Notes under the pieces: model-generated
Told to the model about the DNA's origin: nothing
The model's input: only the letters and a program-made list of their open reading frames with translations
The model's database searches: none
Part shown: positions 47,002 through 58,985 of the stretch, in pieces
Numbering within the stretch: position 1 is the first letter of the stretch
How the letters are laid out: each line of letters starts with the position of its first letter
Made by a program: the position numbers and the translations under genes
From: Atherix ibis
Taxonomy: Eukaryota; Arthropoda; Insecta; Diptera; Athericidae
Assembly: GCA_958298945.1 (NCBI GenBank)
Contig: OY282609.1
Coordinates: forward strand, 58,934,220 to 58,998,219
DNA: 64,000 nucleotides
Reading direction: 5' to 3'

Positions 47002-47896
47002 TTGGGTTGTTCGGAAAGTAATTTCGTTTGCTGATGAAGACGCAATAAAGGCAATAATTGGTGCAAACTGGCGAATAACAACTCGTGAGATCGCTGAGAG
47101 ATTAAATTTATCGAATTTGATCGTTCATGATTATTTGAAACGGCTAGGTTTTATCTCAAAGCTCGACATATGGGTTCCTCATCTTACGGGAAAAAATTTG
47201 TGCCATCGCATTGGCGTTTGTTGTTTGCTTCTTAAACGCCAAGAAAATGATCCATTTTTGAAGCGTATCATTACTGAGGATAAGAAATGGGTTGTCTACA
47301 ATAATGTTAAGCACAAAAGATCCTGGAGTTGAAAAGATGAACCGGCTCAAAGCACTTCCAAAGCCAATATTCAGCAAAAAAAGTTTGGTGGGATTTCAAA
47401 GGAATCGTTTATTTTGAGCTTCTACCGAGCAACACAACGATCAATTCTGAAGTGTACTGTCATCAGTTGGACAAATTGAATGATTCAGTTAAAGCAAAAA
47501 GGCCAGAATTGGTATAGTGTTTCAACGGGGTAATGCGAAACCACATATAAGTTTGACCGTTCGGCAAAAGCTTTTAGAGGTTGGATGGGATATACTGCAA
47601 CACCTATCATACTCTCCAGACCCTGCGATTATCATTTGTTTCGGTATCTACAAAATTTTTTAGACCCTAAAACGTTTAATTCAAGTGAGGAGATCAAAAA
47701 TCCCTTGGATCAATTTTTTGCCAGTAAAGAACAAAAATTTTATGAGGGTGGAATCATGCTACTGCCAGAAAGATGGCAAAGGGTATTGGATCAGACTGAA
47801 ATTTATTTAATTGAATAAAATTTTAATTCACTATAAGAAAATCGTCTTTAATTTTTATAAAAAAAAACAAGCGAAATTACTTTCTGAACAACCCAA
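47002..47896 (+). mobile_element. mellifera-type mariner, internally deleted
   Basis: 895 bp with ends TTGGGTTGTTCGGAAAGTAA and the inverse at 47896, flanked by TA. A deletion joins the left terminal repeat directly to the middle of the transposase N-terminal domain: DEDAIKAIIGANWRITTREI, AERLNLSNLIVHDYLKRLG, VWVPH-like IWVPHLTGKNLCHR, ITEDKKWVVYNNV (first Asp kept). Frameshifts follow near 47,335. The C-terminus is recoverable at 47,585-47,818 (DYHLFRYLQNFLDPKTFNSS, GGIMLLPERWQRVLDQTEIY). Non-functional. A relative lies at 62.2 kb. Confidence 0.9.
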
Positions 47897-49572
47897 TATT
47901 TTCTTTTTGTAATGAATAGATGCCATTTGTGCCTCAGACGAAAACTAGGTCAACAGACTGGGAATGTTTTTGCCTATGAAATTATGTCAATGAACCCTTG
48001 CGTGCGGTTTCAAAAATTACATTCTGGTCATAATATGAGCAAGTACAATTTTATATACCTTTACTCCACCAAAACCGACCATTTTTTAGGTGCTATTCAT
48101 ATAAAAAAATTTTCTGTAACTGAACGAGAGTTCTGTGGAATTATTGGGTACATTGTGATGATTTAATGATTCCCCTTTTAGATCCTACTGTACCTCAAGA
48201 TTTACCTAATCAAAATAAATATTTTCCAATAAACCAAAAAGGAGTTAACAATTTTTCCGATAGTGAAAATTCTCTAAAATCACTACTAAAACGAAGAAAA
48301 AAAATCGTCTAATGGGAAAGCAGCAAAAAAAAAAATTGCTAAACAAGATTATGAGAGTCCTTACATAATAATAAACTATGAAAAAATGAAAATGACAATA
48401 ACTTCTAATTATATTTTATATAAACAACGATAGCTTTTAACGATATAAGTTAATCTACACAGTTTTTGGTTTTGTTTTAAGATTTCTTGGAATTTTTTCT
48501 TAACAAATTCGAAAAGTTTAACGAAAATCAAATGTGAAAAAATTGTACGAGGCCAAATGATGATGGAGAATCATTTACTACTCGTAGCGGAATAAGCTGA
48601 GTGCCCATATCTTGGGTGTATCTAGTAAGCTTTCGAATCCATTCCAAGGAATTATGTCGGCATTCCTTTTAAAGAGTTTACTTTAATTTTCGATCATTTA
48701 TTCCATTTAGTAAAAATTATAACAAATGATTACGTATTACGCGCCTTAATATTCTTCAACTTTTATTATAAAAAATTAAAGATTTTTCTCTTTCATTTTT
48801 TCCATTTCTTAATTATTTTCACAGTTAAAGTTTTCTCTCGAAGCCCTAATAAGAATGAGGGAAAGTGTAAAATAGAGCAAATGAGAGAAAGAGATAAATA
48901 TTGTAGAAAAAAAATATGGAATTTGCTAAATATTAAAATTTATTGAATTTGTATGCCTTAAAATGGAGTGTTTTCTTTTTTTTTTGTTTGTTTTGGTAAT
49001 AAAATAAAAATAAAATAAAGTTCAGCAACCACCCTTTACCCTACCCCAGTTTTGAGATAATATTATAAAATATTTTTTTAATAGAATTAAATTAGTTAAT
49101 CAATAAAAATACGTGCTAGTGTTCATTTGGTTATTTCGATGGGAAATCAGCTTACTGGGATGAGACTCAACGGTACTCAGTGCCAGGTTAATAGGTTTAT
49201 GAGAGGTAAACGATGAGTTCAAGCAAAGGTAGTATTTACGTTCCAAAAATGTTATTTCACTTAACATGAATTTATTTACGAGTACAGACAGTAATTTTTT
49301 GTAAGGTGAACTTTTATGGAAATTTCATGTAAAAATGCCATGCTTACAATGCGTACGTAATTGACTTTCGAGATTTTTGTTTATGATACAATAACAAGAA
49401 CATGGTCTCATTTCCACAATTTTGCTTATACAATAAATTCATTTAAAAACTTGTGTTATTATTGATAAGCACCTGTAACAACTGTGAAAAAAAAACTAAT
49501 GTACGCTCATATTTTATTCCGATTCTTGGGCAATCAATCAAAACGATAATCGAAAGATGTCAGAACTTTTGT
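47897..49572. other. AT-rich spacer
   Basis: Nothing recognised. Around 47,910-48,310 two short plus-strand frames are less AT-rich (HFLGAIHIKKFSVTEREFCG), possibly a very old coding remnant, family unknown. Confidence 0.35.
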
Positions 49573-49790
49573 GAAATACGAGCGGTGTTGGGAAAGTTTC
49601 TTGTATTGACATGTAGATGTCACTCTTTTAAGAACTTTCAGCCGGCATTATTCTTTTATTCACACGTATTGACAAGTTTGCTCAGTTTTGTAAGAATTTC
49701 ATTATGGATAAATTTAAAATTTGCGGTGCTATTCGTTACCATGTTTATAGGAATTAATATTCACCAATATTAAAAGTTATATGGACGAAA
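49573..49790 (+). mobile_element. Possible mariner 5'-end remnant
   Basis: TACGAGCGGTGTTGGGAAAG has the form of a mariner terminal repeat next to TA. It is followed 130 nt later by MDKFKICGAIRYHVYRN and a stop, resembling a transposase start. No other part is present. Confidence 0.35.
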
Positions 49791-49829
49791 TATTCGTTTT
49801 TGTTTGTTTTTTTTGTTGTAACGTCTCTG

Positions 49830-50400
49830 AGACAAGAGCCTGAGGCCATTCTGTAGCGGCATGACCTAATGAAACTGGTCTATGATAATGTCGAGGTAAA
49901 AGTCAGACGGTATTAAATTTTGTGCAGCAAATTAAGATGATTAAGAAGATTAAAAAGAGGGAATGGTGTGTTGAACGTCACAGGAATGGTATTATGGGCG
50001 AAGATGGTTACCGAAGGGGAAATCATAGGTAAGTGCGGTATGCCCGATCCGAATTCTAAGAAGCTTTCTTGGCCAGAATTTTGGAATGGTTGTTGCAGTG
50101 TAGGCGCCAATGTTTGGACTGAAATCTTCCAATTTCCGACCAATCTATTTGTCTACGAATGGCTGAAGATGTTATACGCCATTTGGTTAGCAGGCAGGGC
50201 AAGTTTGGAATCACAATGAGGAATGGACGGTGGAAAACCTTCCCCGCCACAAACAGTCCGTCAATTCATTACCCAAGATGCCAACATGACCGAGAACCCA
50301 ATGCAATGCGATGTTTCTATTGTTTACATTGAGCACCGAATTATTTTATGATCCAGGAATTGCGTCGAGGGCAGATAGGCTATCAGCAAATTAAGGCGAG
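49830..50400 (+). repeat. Dispersed unclassified repeat B, copy 2
   Basis: Begins CTGAGACAAGAGCCTGAGGC; related starts occur at 55.8 kb (CTGAGACAAGAGTCAGAGAA) and, more weakly, at 61.6 and 16.7 kb. The 49,960-50,250 part is shared with 45.9-46.3 kb and 56.0-56.3 kb. Higher GC than surroundings. No intact ORF. Confidence 0.55.
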
Positions 50401-51179
50401 CCTATAGCTGGAAAAAGTTCACTGTGTAGTTTACGTTGGGTATTGCCAACGAGCTAGATGACAGCAAAATATGTTGTATGGTCATCGAAATGTGCTAGAT
50501 GGACCTGTAGCTAGATGGATCGGTGTTAGCCTTACTGTACCTACGGAAATATTCGTTCTTATAGGACCATTTAGTTTTGGGTTTGAGGAAGACGAATTAG
50601 AAGGTGAAAATCGACAAACTACGGTAAAAATGGAGTGCTTTTAAACGTTCAGGTTTTGTTAGATATTAGATGATTTTTAGAAATTTTTAGAACACTACGT
50701 TCAGGTTTTCACAAGTTCTTAGGATTCATTAAATTACCGGCAAGATGGTTGGATAAAACATGGATTCATCACTGCTACACAGAATTGGAAGACCAATCAA
50801 TTTAATGGACTATTGCTATTTAGTAGGTGAAATGAGTTTTATGAGATGGATAGGTTCTATCTAAGGTATTTCGGGATGCAAGAGAAAGAGTTCTAATTGA
50901 TTATTTCGACAATGAAAGACCCATCATAGAAGAATATTATGCATTAGTCAAATTCTGCGATTAAGGAAAAATATCACTTGTGGATAAGAGGAAAGTGCTC
51001 TCAATCGCTGACCGATTTCCGAATAGGCACTTTTTTTTTAACAAACTTCCTAAAATATTTATATTTTTTTCATATAAAATTATTTTTTTCCTCAATTAAA
51101 CTCCCTAAAAGTACTTACAGAAGACCAAAGAGGCTAAAGAATTTCAGAATAATAATGGAAACTTTCAGGTTCTAATATC
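50401..51179. other. Spacer
   Basis: Probably decayed repeat in its left half. No gene recognised. Confidence 0.35.
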
Positions 51180-51460
51180 ATTTCAGATTTTCATATATTT
51201 AGTCATAGAGAGGAGAACATTGATAATTTTTCGAAGGATTCGGGATTGTAAGATTTGGATTCAATGGGAATTGGAATGCTTTGTCGAACCCTAAAGTTCG
51301 AGTTTGTGTTTTACAATAATAATTCCAGGTTAATCGTTTGTCTATTAAAAGTCAAAGGTAACGCACGCTAGGTTTTTGTTGAACATTACTGCTATTCAGG
51401 ATTATATCAGGACTCTGTTCTTGGAAGAGTGTAAAAGTAATATTATCACAATTTTGCTCA
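51180..51460 (-). mobile_element. jockey-type LINE relic, copy 3
   Basis: The minus strand reads ITFTLFQEQSPDIILNSSNV then VRYL (RT region before 'KYLG'). After a deletion it reads QILQSRILRKIINVLLSM, matching QALQSKILRKIVDAPFYV of copy 1. Decayed beyond function. Confidence 0.6.
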
Positions 51461-51772
51461 TTCACCCACCCTCACTCTTTGTAATGGTTAGGATACCACT
51501 GTGACAAAAAAATATCATGAGTGTAAATGTTGGAAAGCATTGAAGGTAGGATACTTCCTGTGGGACACTGGCTGTAATAGGATAAATGTCAGAATTATTA
51601 ATATTTTGCGCTAAATGAAAATATCGATCTAAGAGATAGGATTTTAGGATGTGAAAATAACCAACGAGTAAGACTCGCTGCTGTTTCCTAAAGCAGTCCA
51701 GAATGTCATGGCACGGTCGATATGTCCAGAAATAGGCCTCAACACTGCTGGATAGTGGAATACTCAGCTCTA

Positions 51773-52625
51773 CGAGGTCTGTTCAAAAAGTATCGCGAAT
51801 TCTGTGTTTTTTCAAAAATTATTTATCTATTCAGGAATATCTATTTTGTCCCCTTCAAAGTGATCCTCACCAGATATTATACACTTGTGCCAAAGTTTTT
51901 TCCAATTCTCGAAGCGCTTCAAAAAATCATTTTTTGTGATCTTGTTCAGCTCCTCCTTCGATGCCGTCTTTATATCCTCAATCGTAGCGTAGCGTCGTCC
52001 TTCCATGGGGCTCTTCAATTTCGGGAACAATAAAAAGCCACAGAGGGCCAGATCTAGGGAACACGGTAGCTGCGGCATTATTAGTGTGTTGTTTTTGGCC
52101 AAAAATTCACGTACAACGATGCGTGAGCAGGGGCGTCATTATGGTGGGAAAAGCCAATATTTGCTCTTCCACAAATCCGGGCGTTTCTGGCAGATTGCTT
52201 CGCGCAACTTGCGCATAACTTGCAGGTAATATTCCTTATTGACCGTTTTACGCTGTTGCAAGAACTTATGATGCACCACGCCCCTGAAATCGAAGAAAAC
52301 TGTAAGCAAAACCTTCACATTCGATCCAACTTGGCGCGCTTTTTTCGGTCTTGCCTCGGCCGTCTGAGAACATTTTGTACCACCGATAAATGTCGTTTCG
52401 GTCCAAGGTAGCTTCACCATATGCCACAGTCAACATTCGGAATGCGTCCGCGTAATTAATTTTGTTTTTCACACAAAATTTTATACAGATTCTTCGATAC
52501 ATTTTTTGGAATGGTCAAAAATCGAAGACGAGCCAAAACACGTGCAAGCAAAGCAGCTGTCAAAAATTAACTGAACATTCAAAATGGCCGAACTTGTCGA
52601 CATAAGTGAGAGACATGAGTACCAA
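51773..52625 (-). mobile_element. Internally deleted mariner, family A copy 4, 5' end lost
   Basis: The left end follows TA at 51771-51772 (CGAGGTCTGTTCAAAAAGTA) and is the normal 3' end of the element (KSPMEGRRYATIEDIKTASK on the minus strand). The minus-strand 5' part reads RRICIKFCVKNKINYADAFR, RMLTVAYGEATLDRNDIYRW and is deleted to near RPKKARQVGSNVKVLLTVFF. The right side stops in the 5' UTR at GACATGAGTACCAA (about 52625), without the terminal repeat, and adjoins AT-rich repeat DNA. Confidence 0.88.
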
Positions 52626-52639
52626 TGCTGAGGAATAAC

Positions 52640-52935
52640 AACCTTTCTGAATTTATTTTTGACTCACGTTGAAAATTTGGCTTTCTTTACGAGAACTTAT
52701 TCTGAATTTTTTTTATTAACATTAAAATTTTTGAATAAATTTTAAAACTTTCTAAATTATTTTCAGAATTTGTGAAATTTATTCTATAATTGAATAAATT
52801 TTGAAATTTTTGAATTGATTTTTAAAGTTTTAGAAATTTTGCCTATAAATTTAAAATTTTGCGACTGACATAAAATTTTTTTCAAATTATTTAAATTTAC
52901 GTCAAAAATTTTAAATTTATTTAGAAATTTCCAAA
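52640..52935. repeat. AT-rich GAATTT/AAATTTT repeat, short block
   Basis: Imperfect TGAATTTATTTTTGA / TTGAAATTTTTGAA motifs, sharing the GAATTTATTTT-GACTCA-CGTT string with the larger block at 57.2-59.0 kb. Confidence 0.6.
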
Positions 52936-53294
52936 TATACATGTTTGAATTTAAGGAAAAAAATTGCAGTTGATTAAAAATTGAAAAATAGCGAAAAGGA
53001 TCGACATATTCTGCTTAGATTAATTTACAATTTTCTGTGTTTATAATTTTGAAAAATCATTGAAGATAGTTTTAAATGCTGGAATAATAAAAAAAAAACA
53101 AGGAAAAGTATATTTTTTTTGAATATCTAGCGGATAAGTTAAAACCTGGTAATATTTTTCTATGCATCTATAATTTTTTGCAAAAATAACAATCCTTAAG
53201 ATTGTTACTACAAAATATCTATTATGATTTTTTGATATAATAAAAAAAGTATTTACCATAAATCGTAGCGATAACTTATAGAAATGGTAAAAAG
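52936..53294. other. AT-rich spacer
   Basis: No gene recognised. Confidence 0.4.
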
Positions 53295-54593
53295 AGGGTT
53301 TTTCGAATAAGAGTGATATGATTTCTTAAAAAAAAAAACACACTAATTGTTAAGGAAATTCAAATGTTTTTTATTTTATGTGAAGTACAATCGATACAAT
53401 TAAGTTCTGAATAAAACGTCATTCAAATAACCTCCACGACTTCTTTTGCAGGAACGAATTCGATGAACCCAATTTTCGAGCACTTTTTCCACTAAATCAA
53501 GTCGTATGTCATGAATAGCACGTTCAATATTGACTTCTAAAGCTTGAAGAGAGTCTGGTTTATTGCTAAAGACCAATGACTTCAAATAACCCAACAAGAA
53601 ATAGTCTAATGGTGTTAAATCACAACTTCTTGGAGGCCATTCAATGTCACAATTTCTTGAAATAATCGAATCTCCAAACTTTTCTCGCAATAATTCGGTT
53701 GTTGCACGTGCTGTGTGGCACGTAGCCCCGTCTTGTTGGAACCAGATGTTGTCAAGATCAACTTCTTCCAATTTCGGCCATAAAAAGTTGGTTATCATCG
53801 ATCTATACCGCTCTCCATTGACAGTAACGCTGTTACCAGCTTCATTTTGAAAGAAGTACGGACCGATGATTCTACCAGACCAAAAACCACACCAAACTGT
53901 CAATTTAGGGGAATGTAATGGGTGTTCATGAATAATTTGTGGATTTTTTTCGCACTAGAATCGACAGTTTTGTTTATTTACCGCACCACTCAGATGAAAG
54001 TGAGCCTCATCGGAGAAGATGATTTTCTTTAAAAAAATGTTATCGTTTTCAAGTTGTTTCAAGACAAAATCAGCAAATTCACGACGTTTACGGTGGTCCA
54101 ATGGCTTCAGTTCTTGAGTGATAACAATTTTATACGGATGCAAGCCCAAATCCTTTCTCAAAATCCGCCAGGTTGTGGTTTGAGACAGTCCCAATTCTTG
54201 AGAACGTCTTGGAATCGACAAATTGCGGTCTTCAACAGCACTTGCCTGAACGGCAGCAATATTTTCATTACTTCGAGCGGTTCTTTGTCTTATTGGCACT
54301 TGAACATTATGCAAAGAAAATGTACGCTCGAAATTTTTAACAATTCGACGAATAGCGAGCAAGTTGGACGATTATTACGACCATAAAATGGCAAAAGTGC
54401 ACGAAAAGTTGCAATTGGAGAACGATTATTTTGATAATAAAATTGAATAATTTGTAAATGTTGTTCTTGCGTATATCTCTCCATGATAAAATTGTATACA
54501 TTATTGAATACAATGGAAAAAAAACAGATCATGACATATTACAAATGGCCGAAACGTCACTTAGAAATCATATCACTCTTATTAGAAAACCCT
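53295..54593 (-). mobile_element. DD41D transposon, copy 3, nearly complete
   Basis: 1,299 bp with inverted ends AGGGTTTTTCGAATAAGAGT (left) and the inverse (AGGGTTTTCTAATAAGAGTG) at 54593. This is the best copy of the family and defines its length. Confidence 0.92.
53400..54484 (-). pseudogene. DD41D Tc1/mariner transposase, two lesions
   Basis: ATG 54484 (MERYTQEQHLQIIQFYYQNN) to the stop at 53400-53402 after NDVLFRT. The paired HTH region includes NRPT/LAIRRIVKNFERTF and IPRRSQELGLSQTTTWRIL. Catalytic blocks are IIFSDEAHFHLSG, WFQQDGATCHTARA and PPRSCDLTPLDYF; counting gives 41 residues between the second and third Asp (DD41D), as described for rosa/Visitor-type elements. Two lesions are visible: a small deletion after NRPT near 54,362 that shifts frame, and TGG to TAG after NCRF near 53,957. 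The catalytic triad is intact, so inactivation is recent. Confidence 0.9.
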
Positions 54594-55789
54594 ATATTTT
54601 AAGCAGATAAATTTTTTGATGTTGTCTAATAAATTTTTTAAAAGGTGTCTTATCTACAAGAATAAGGACAGTTCAAATGCTTGTGCAATTCTGAACAACT
54701 GCTGGGAATTTATTTATATACAAAAGAAAAAAACTTCTTCATGGTGCATAAGTATTATGTTGTTAAATATCGTTCGTCTTAATTATTATTTCAAAATATT
54801 TTTAAATAAAAAAAAACCACTTTCTTATGCAGAAATATTATGCAACAAGCAGCAGCTTGGAATATCCACAATGCTCATATGTCAATCAGTTTGTTTTGGA
54901 AAAAATTATAATAAATTACTCGATCTCCTCACTTCCCCCCATAAGCTTTTATATGATGGATTTTTATAATGTAAATACCATAAATAAATTTGAATATGTC
55001 TAAGCCGATTATCTGAAAATTTATTCCAATCCTATGCGTACGGTAATTGTGAATTGACATGGATTAGGGTTTCAGTGCTTGACAAACAATTGACATTATG
55101 TGTGAAAGTTTATCCAAAAAATAATAATAATATCGATAAAAATCATTTTCAAAGTATTAGCTTAAGATGCTTGAACGTTGGTCCATTAATCTCATATTAA
55201 TGGAAAATAATCACAATTCGAGTATGTATACTTAATCTTTTAGAAATATTTGGAGTAATCGAGAAATTCCTATTGAATATTATTGGATAAGTTTTGGGAG
55301 AAATTTGTCATGGCAAATTTGTGCAAATGAATTGTGATATATTTGGTAGATTAAGATTATGCAACCATTTACGATTGACAAATTGCTGTTACGTTAGATT
55401 GGAAATTTTATTTGGAAAAGGACAAAATGAAAGTTTTCTTTAATCTTACCTAAAAAAAACACTCTTATAGTGGCATGGGAATTTCGTTTTATTTTGGGGA
55501 TTTCGCAATGTCCCAAGAGGATTTTAAATAATGCAAAATGGTACGCTGACTTGTCCAAGGAAATAATTAAAGATTAATCGAAGATAATTAAAATCATTAA
55601 ATTATCTTTTAAAGGAAGATCATTAAAAGTACAGTAGAAAATATGGGACCATATTGTTGGCCACAGACCCAAGCCCACCTATGCTACTTGACAAGCCAAT
55701 AATTCGAAGTGGCCCTAAATTACCGTTGGCGAAGTCGATTATTCCGTGATTAGGAGGGTAGGTACTCAATTTGAAGAATATTGTTTTTT
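54594..55789. other. AT-rich spacer
   Basis: No gene recognised. A 17-nt-plus T run lies at about 55,784-55,800. Confidence 0.4.
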
Positions 55790-56450
55790 TTTTTTTTTTT
55801 CTTGTGTGTGGCTTCTGAGACAAGAGTCAGAGAACTTGGGGCCTTTCGGTGACTTCATGTTACGTGTGGCTTGACAATTGCAAATTATGAGTTAGTTGGA
55901 TGCAGCAATTAGAAGTGGTTAAATTTTAAGAAACATTTAAGATACTTTAAAAAAATTAAATAACATAGTGTACTTTGAAAAGGAGTTTTTGGGTGTAGGA
56001 GTTCCACAATGGAAGGAGTCCTCTTTAACAGAAAGTTTCTGAGTTAAGTGATTTTTGTTTTAAAAATGAGAAATTGTTAACTGAACGCTACAGAAATGGC
56101 ATAAAGGACGAGGTTGGTTATTATAGGTAAGTGCAAGTACGGTGTGGCAAAAATTTTAGAATGGTTGTTGAGTAGAGTAGCTGTCCACGGTTTACCCAAT
56201 GTGTGAAAAAGCCTTGTTAGTTTACTCAGTTTGTCTACGCAAAGCTAAGGACGTTAAATGATATTTGGTCAGTAGATGCAACAAGTTCTGAAAATAAGTG
56301 GGAACAGAAAAGTGAAGCGCTGATCAAACCCCGCTTATTGCCGAGAACACCAGCATTTGATTGATCAACAACCAATGTCTAATGTAGTTTAGAACCAGGT
56401 CAACTGCGAGACTGTCGATAAAAATTATTACGCCGCTAACTTGAAGATAG
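55790..56450 (+). repeat. Dispersed unclassified repeat B, copy 3
   Basis: Starts with GGCTTCTGAGACAAGAGTCA after a poly-T run; contains TAGGAGTTCCACAATGGAAG (as at 45.9 kb) and TTATTATAGGTAAGTGCAAG, AATTTTAGAATGGTTGTTG and TTTGTCTACGCAAAGCTAAG, which parallel 50.0-50.2 kb in the same order. Confidence 0.55.
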
Positions 56451-57185
56451 TCACTTAATCATTCAATACTCGATTAGTGTGGTTGCTGCTACTGAACTCG
56501 AACTTCACAAAAATGTGACCTTAGGCTGTCATAAGAAAGTTTTAAATAGTGACGAATGCAGCCATGAAGCTCTTAAAGTGTCTAGGATTATACAGCTTTC
56601 TGCGTTATCAGACAGTGTATCTTCTTAAATCATAAAAAAGTAAACAGATTCTTGCATGTATCCCATGAGGAAGGTAGCTATACTAGGGACGTAGAGTGGT
56701 CCAGTTGTGAAAGAATTGCATCAATTAAAGTTTGAGCAGAAAATATGCTGCTTTTGAAGATATATGTTAATAGACAAAATAAATTTACAGTAGAAAATTT
56801 TCACTTTCAAGTTTATACATTTTTGAATTTTTATGCCAAAAAAATTTATAAGGGATCTATTGTAGATTGGGAAAGTAAGGATGACTTATTTATTTGAGAA
56901 TTGGTTATTTATTGTTATTTTGTTCCAAAACTAAGCCAAGATTGGTTACACCAAATAGTTTTGCCTAAACTATTATTCCAGGAGAACTTTTTTTGTGAAT
57001 CTTTTTGTGAATTCTTTCTGGTTTCTCTTTTTAAATTTTCATACTATATAGACACTTATTTATATAAGTGGTCATACGATCTAAGAAACTATCATATGAG
57101 TCGCCTTTTACGACAGGCTGGAAATACCGTAGCACTATTCTAATCTCCAACCCTACACCGAGTGGAGTAATTTTGTTAGAAGTTA
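56451..57185. other. Spacer with a GTCGCCTTTTACGACAGGC tail-like motif
   Basis: 57,098-57,150 holds GTCGCCTTTTACGACAGGC followed by GGAAATACCGTAGC. I recall such a string as recurrent at insect repeat ends, but the family is not certain. Confidence 0.35.
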
Positions 57186-58985
57186 ATATGAATTTTATAT
57201 GAAACTCTTTATGAGAACTGCAAACTTCTTAAATTTTAAGCAAATTTATAAAATTCGGGAAAGCTTTTCAAAAGAAAAATGACATTTTTAAAGCAATTAA
57301 ATTTTTGTGAAGTAAATTTTCTTTAAAAAAATTTCAAACTATTTTAACATTTTCAAAAATACTGAATTTAAAATTAGAAAATTTAGAAATTTGTTTGAAA
57401 TTATTTTTGAATTTGTGAATTCATTTTGAAATTTTCGTATTTGAATAAAAATTTTCGAATTTATTTTAATTAAATAAAAATTTTCGAATTTGAATAATTT
57501 TTTGCAAATTTTTTTTAAATTTCTTCAATTTGTGTTAAATTTAAAACCGCCTTAAAATTTTCGAATTTATTCGAAAATATTTGTGCTTGCGTTAAACTTT
57601 TGAATTTATTATAAAATTTCCAAAATTTTCGAAATTGCTTGCAAATTATTGAATTTATGTTAAAATTTCCGTAGTTTTTGAATTTATTTCGAAATTTTTG
57701 ATAAATTTTATAGAAATTTCTGTTTAATTTAAAAATTGTTATACTCACCTTTTAAAATTTTTGAATTTATTTTGACTCAAAGAATTCACGTTAAGTTTTT
57801 ATATTGATTTTGAAATTTTCGAATTTATATTAATTAAATCAAAATTTTCGAATTTGAATAATTTTTTGCAAATTTTTTCATTTATTTTAAAATTATTCAA
57901 TTCGTGTTAAATTTAAAATCGCGTTGAAATTTTCGAATTTATTCGAAAATATTTGTTCTTGCTTTGAACTTTTTGAATTTATTATAAAATTTTCGAAATT
58001 GCTTGCAAATTATTGAATTTCCGTAATTTTTGAATTTATTTCGAAATTTTTGAAAATTTTTAAAAAAATTTCTGTTTAATTTTAAAACTGTTATCCTAAT
58101 TTTTTGAAATTTTTGAATTCAGTTTCACTCAAAGAATTCACGTTAAGTTTTTGTATTGATTTTGAAATTTTCGAATTTATTTTAATTAAATCAAAATTTT
58201 CGAATTAGAATAATTATTTGCAAATTTTTGAATTTATTTTAAAATTCTTCAATTTGCGTTAAAATGTTTGAATTTATTTGAAAATATTTGTGCTTGCGTT
58301 GAATTTTTTGAATTTGTTATAAAATTTCCAAAGTTTTCGAAATTGCTTGCAAATTATTGAATTTATGTTAAAATTTCCGTAATTTTTGAATTTATTTCGA
58401 AATTTTTGATAATTTTTAAAGAAATTTCTGTTTAATTTTAAAATTGTTATCCTAATTTTTTGAAATTTTTGAATTTATTTTCACTCAAAGAATTCACGTT
58501 AAGTTTTTTTATTAATTTTGAAATTTTCGAATTTTGTTTAATTAAATCAAAATTTTTGAATTTGAATAATTTTTTGCAAATTTTTTAATTTATTTTAAAA
58601 TTCTTCAATTCGTGTTAAATTTAAAATCGCGTTAAAATTTTGCGAATTTATTCGAAAATATTTGTTCTTGTGTTGAACTTTTTGAATTTATTATAAAATT
58701 ACCAAAATTTTCGAAATTGCTTGTAAATTATTGAATTTATGTTAAAATTTCTGTAATTTTTGAATTTATTTCGAAATTTTTGATAATTTTTAAAGAAATT
58801 TCTGTTTAATTTTAAAATTGTTATACTAATTTTTTGAGATTTTTGAATTTATTTTGACTCAAAGAATTTACGTTAAATTTTTGAATTTATTTTGAAATTT
58901 TCGAATTTATTTTGAAACTATCGAATTTAATTAAAAATTTTCATAATAATTTTCATATTTTTATACTCATTTTTAAAAATTTTAA
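57186..58985. repeat. AT-rich tandem repeat with ~350-375-bp period
   Basis: The marker AAGAATT[CT]ACGTTAA recurs at about 57,780, 58,132, 58,488 and 58,862 (spacings ~352, 356, 374). Each unit repeats the same series: GAAATTTTCGAATTTATTTT, TTGCAAATTTTT, AATTTAAAATCGCGTT, CGAAATTGCTTGCAAATTAT. A shorter GAATTT-based periodicity runs inside. About four to five units; left edge diffuse. Confidence 0.88.
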
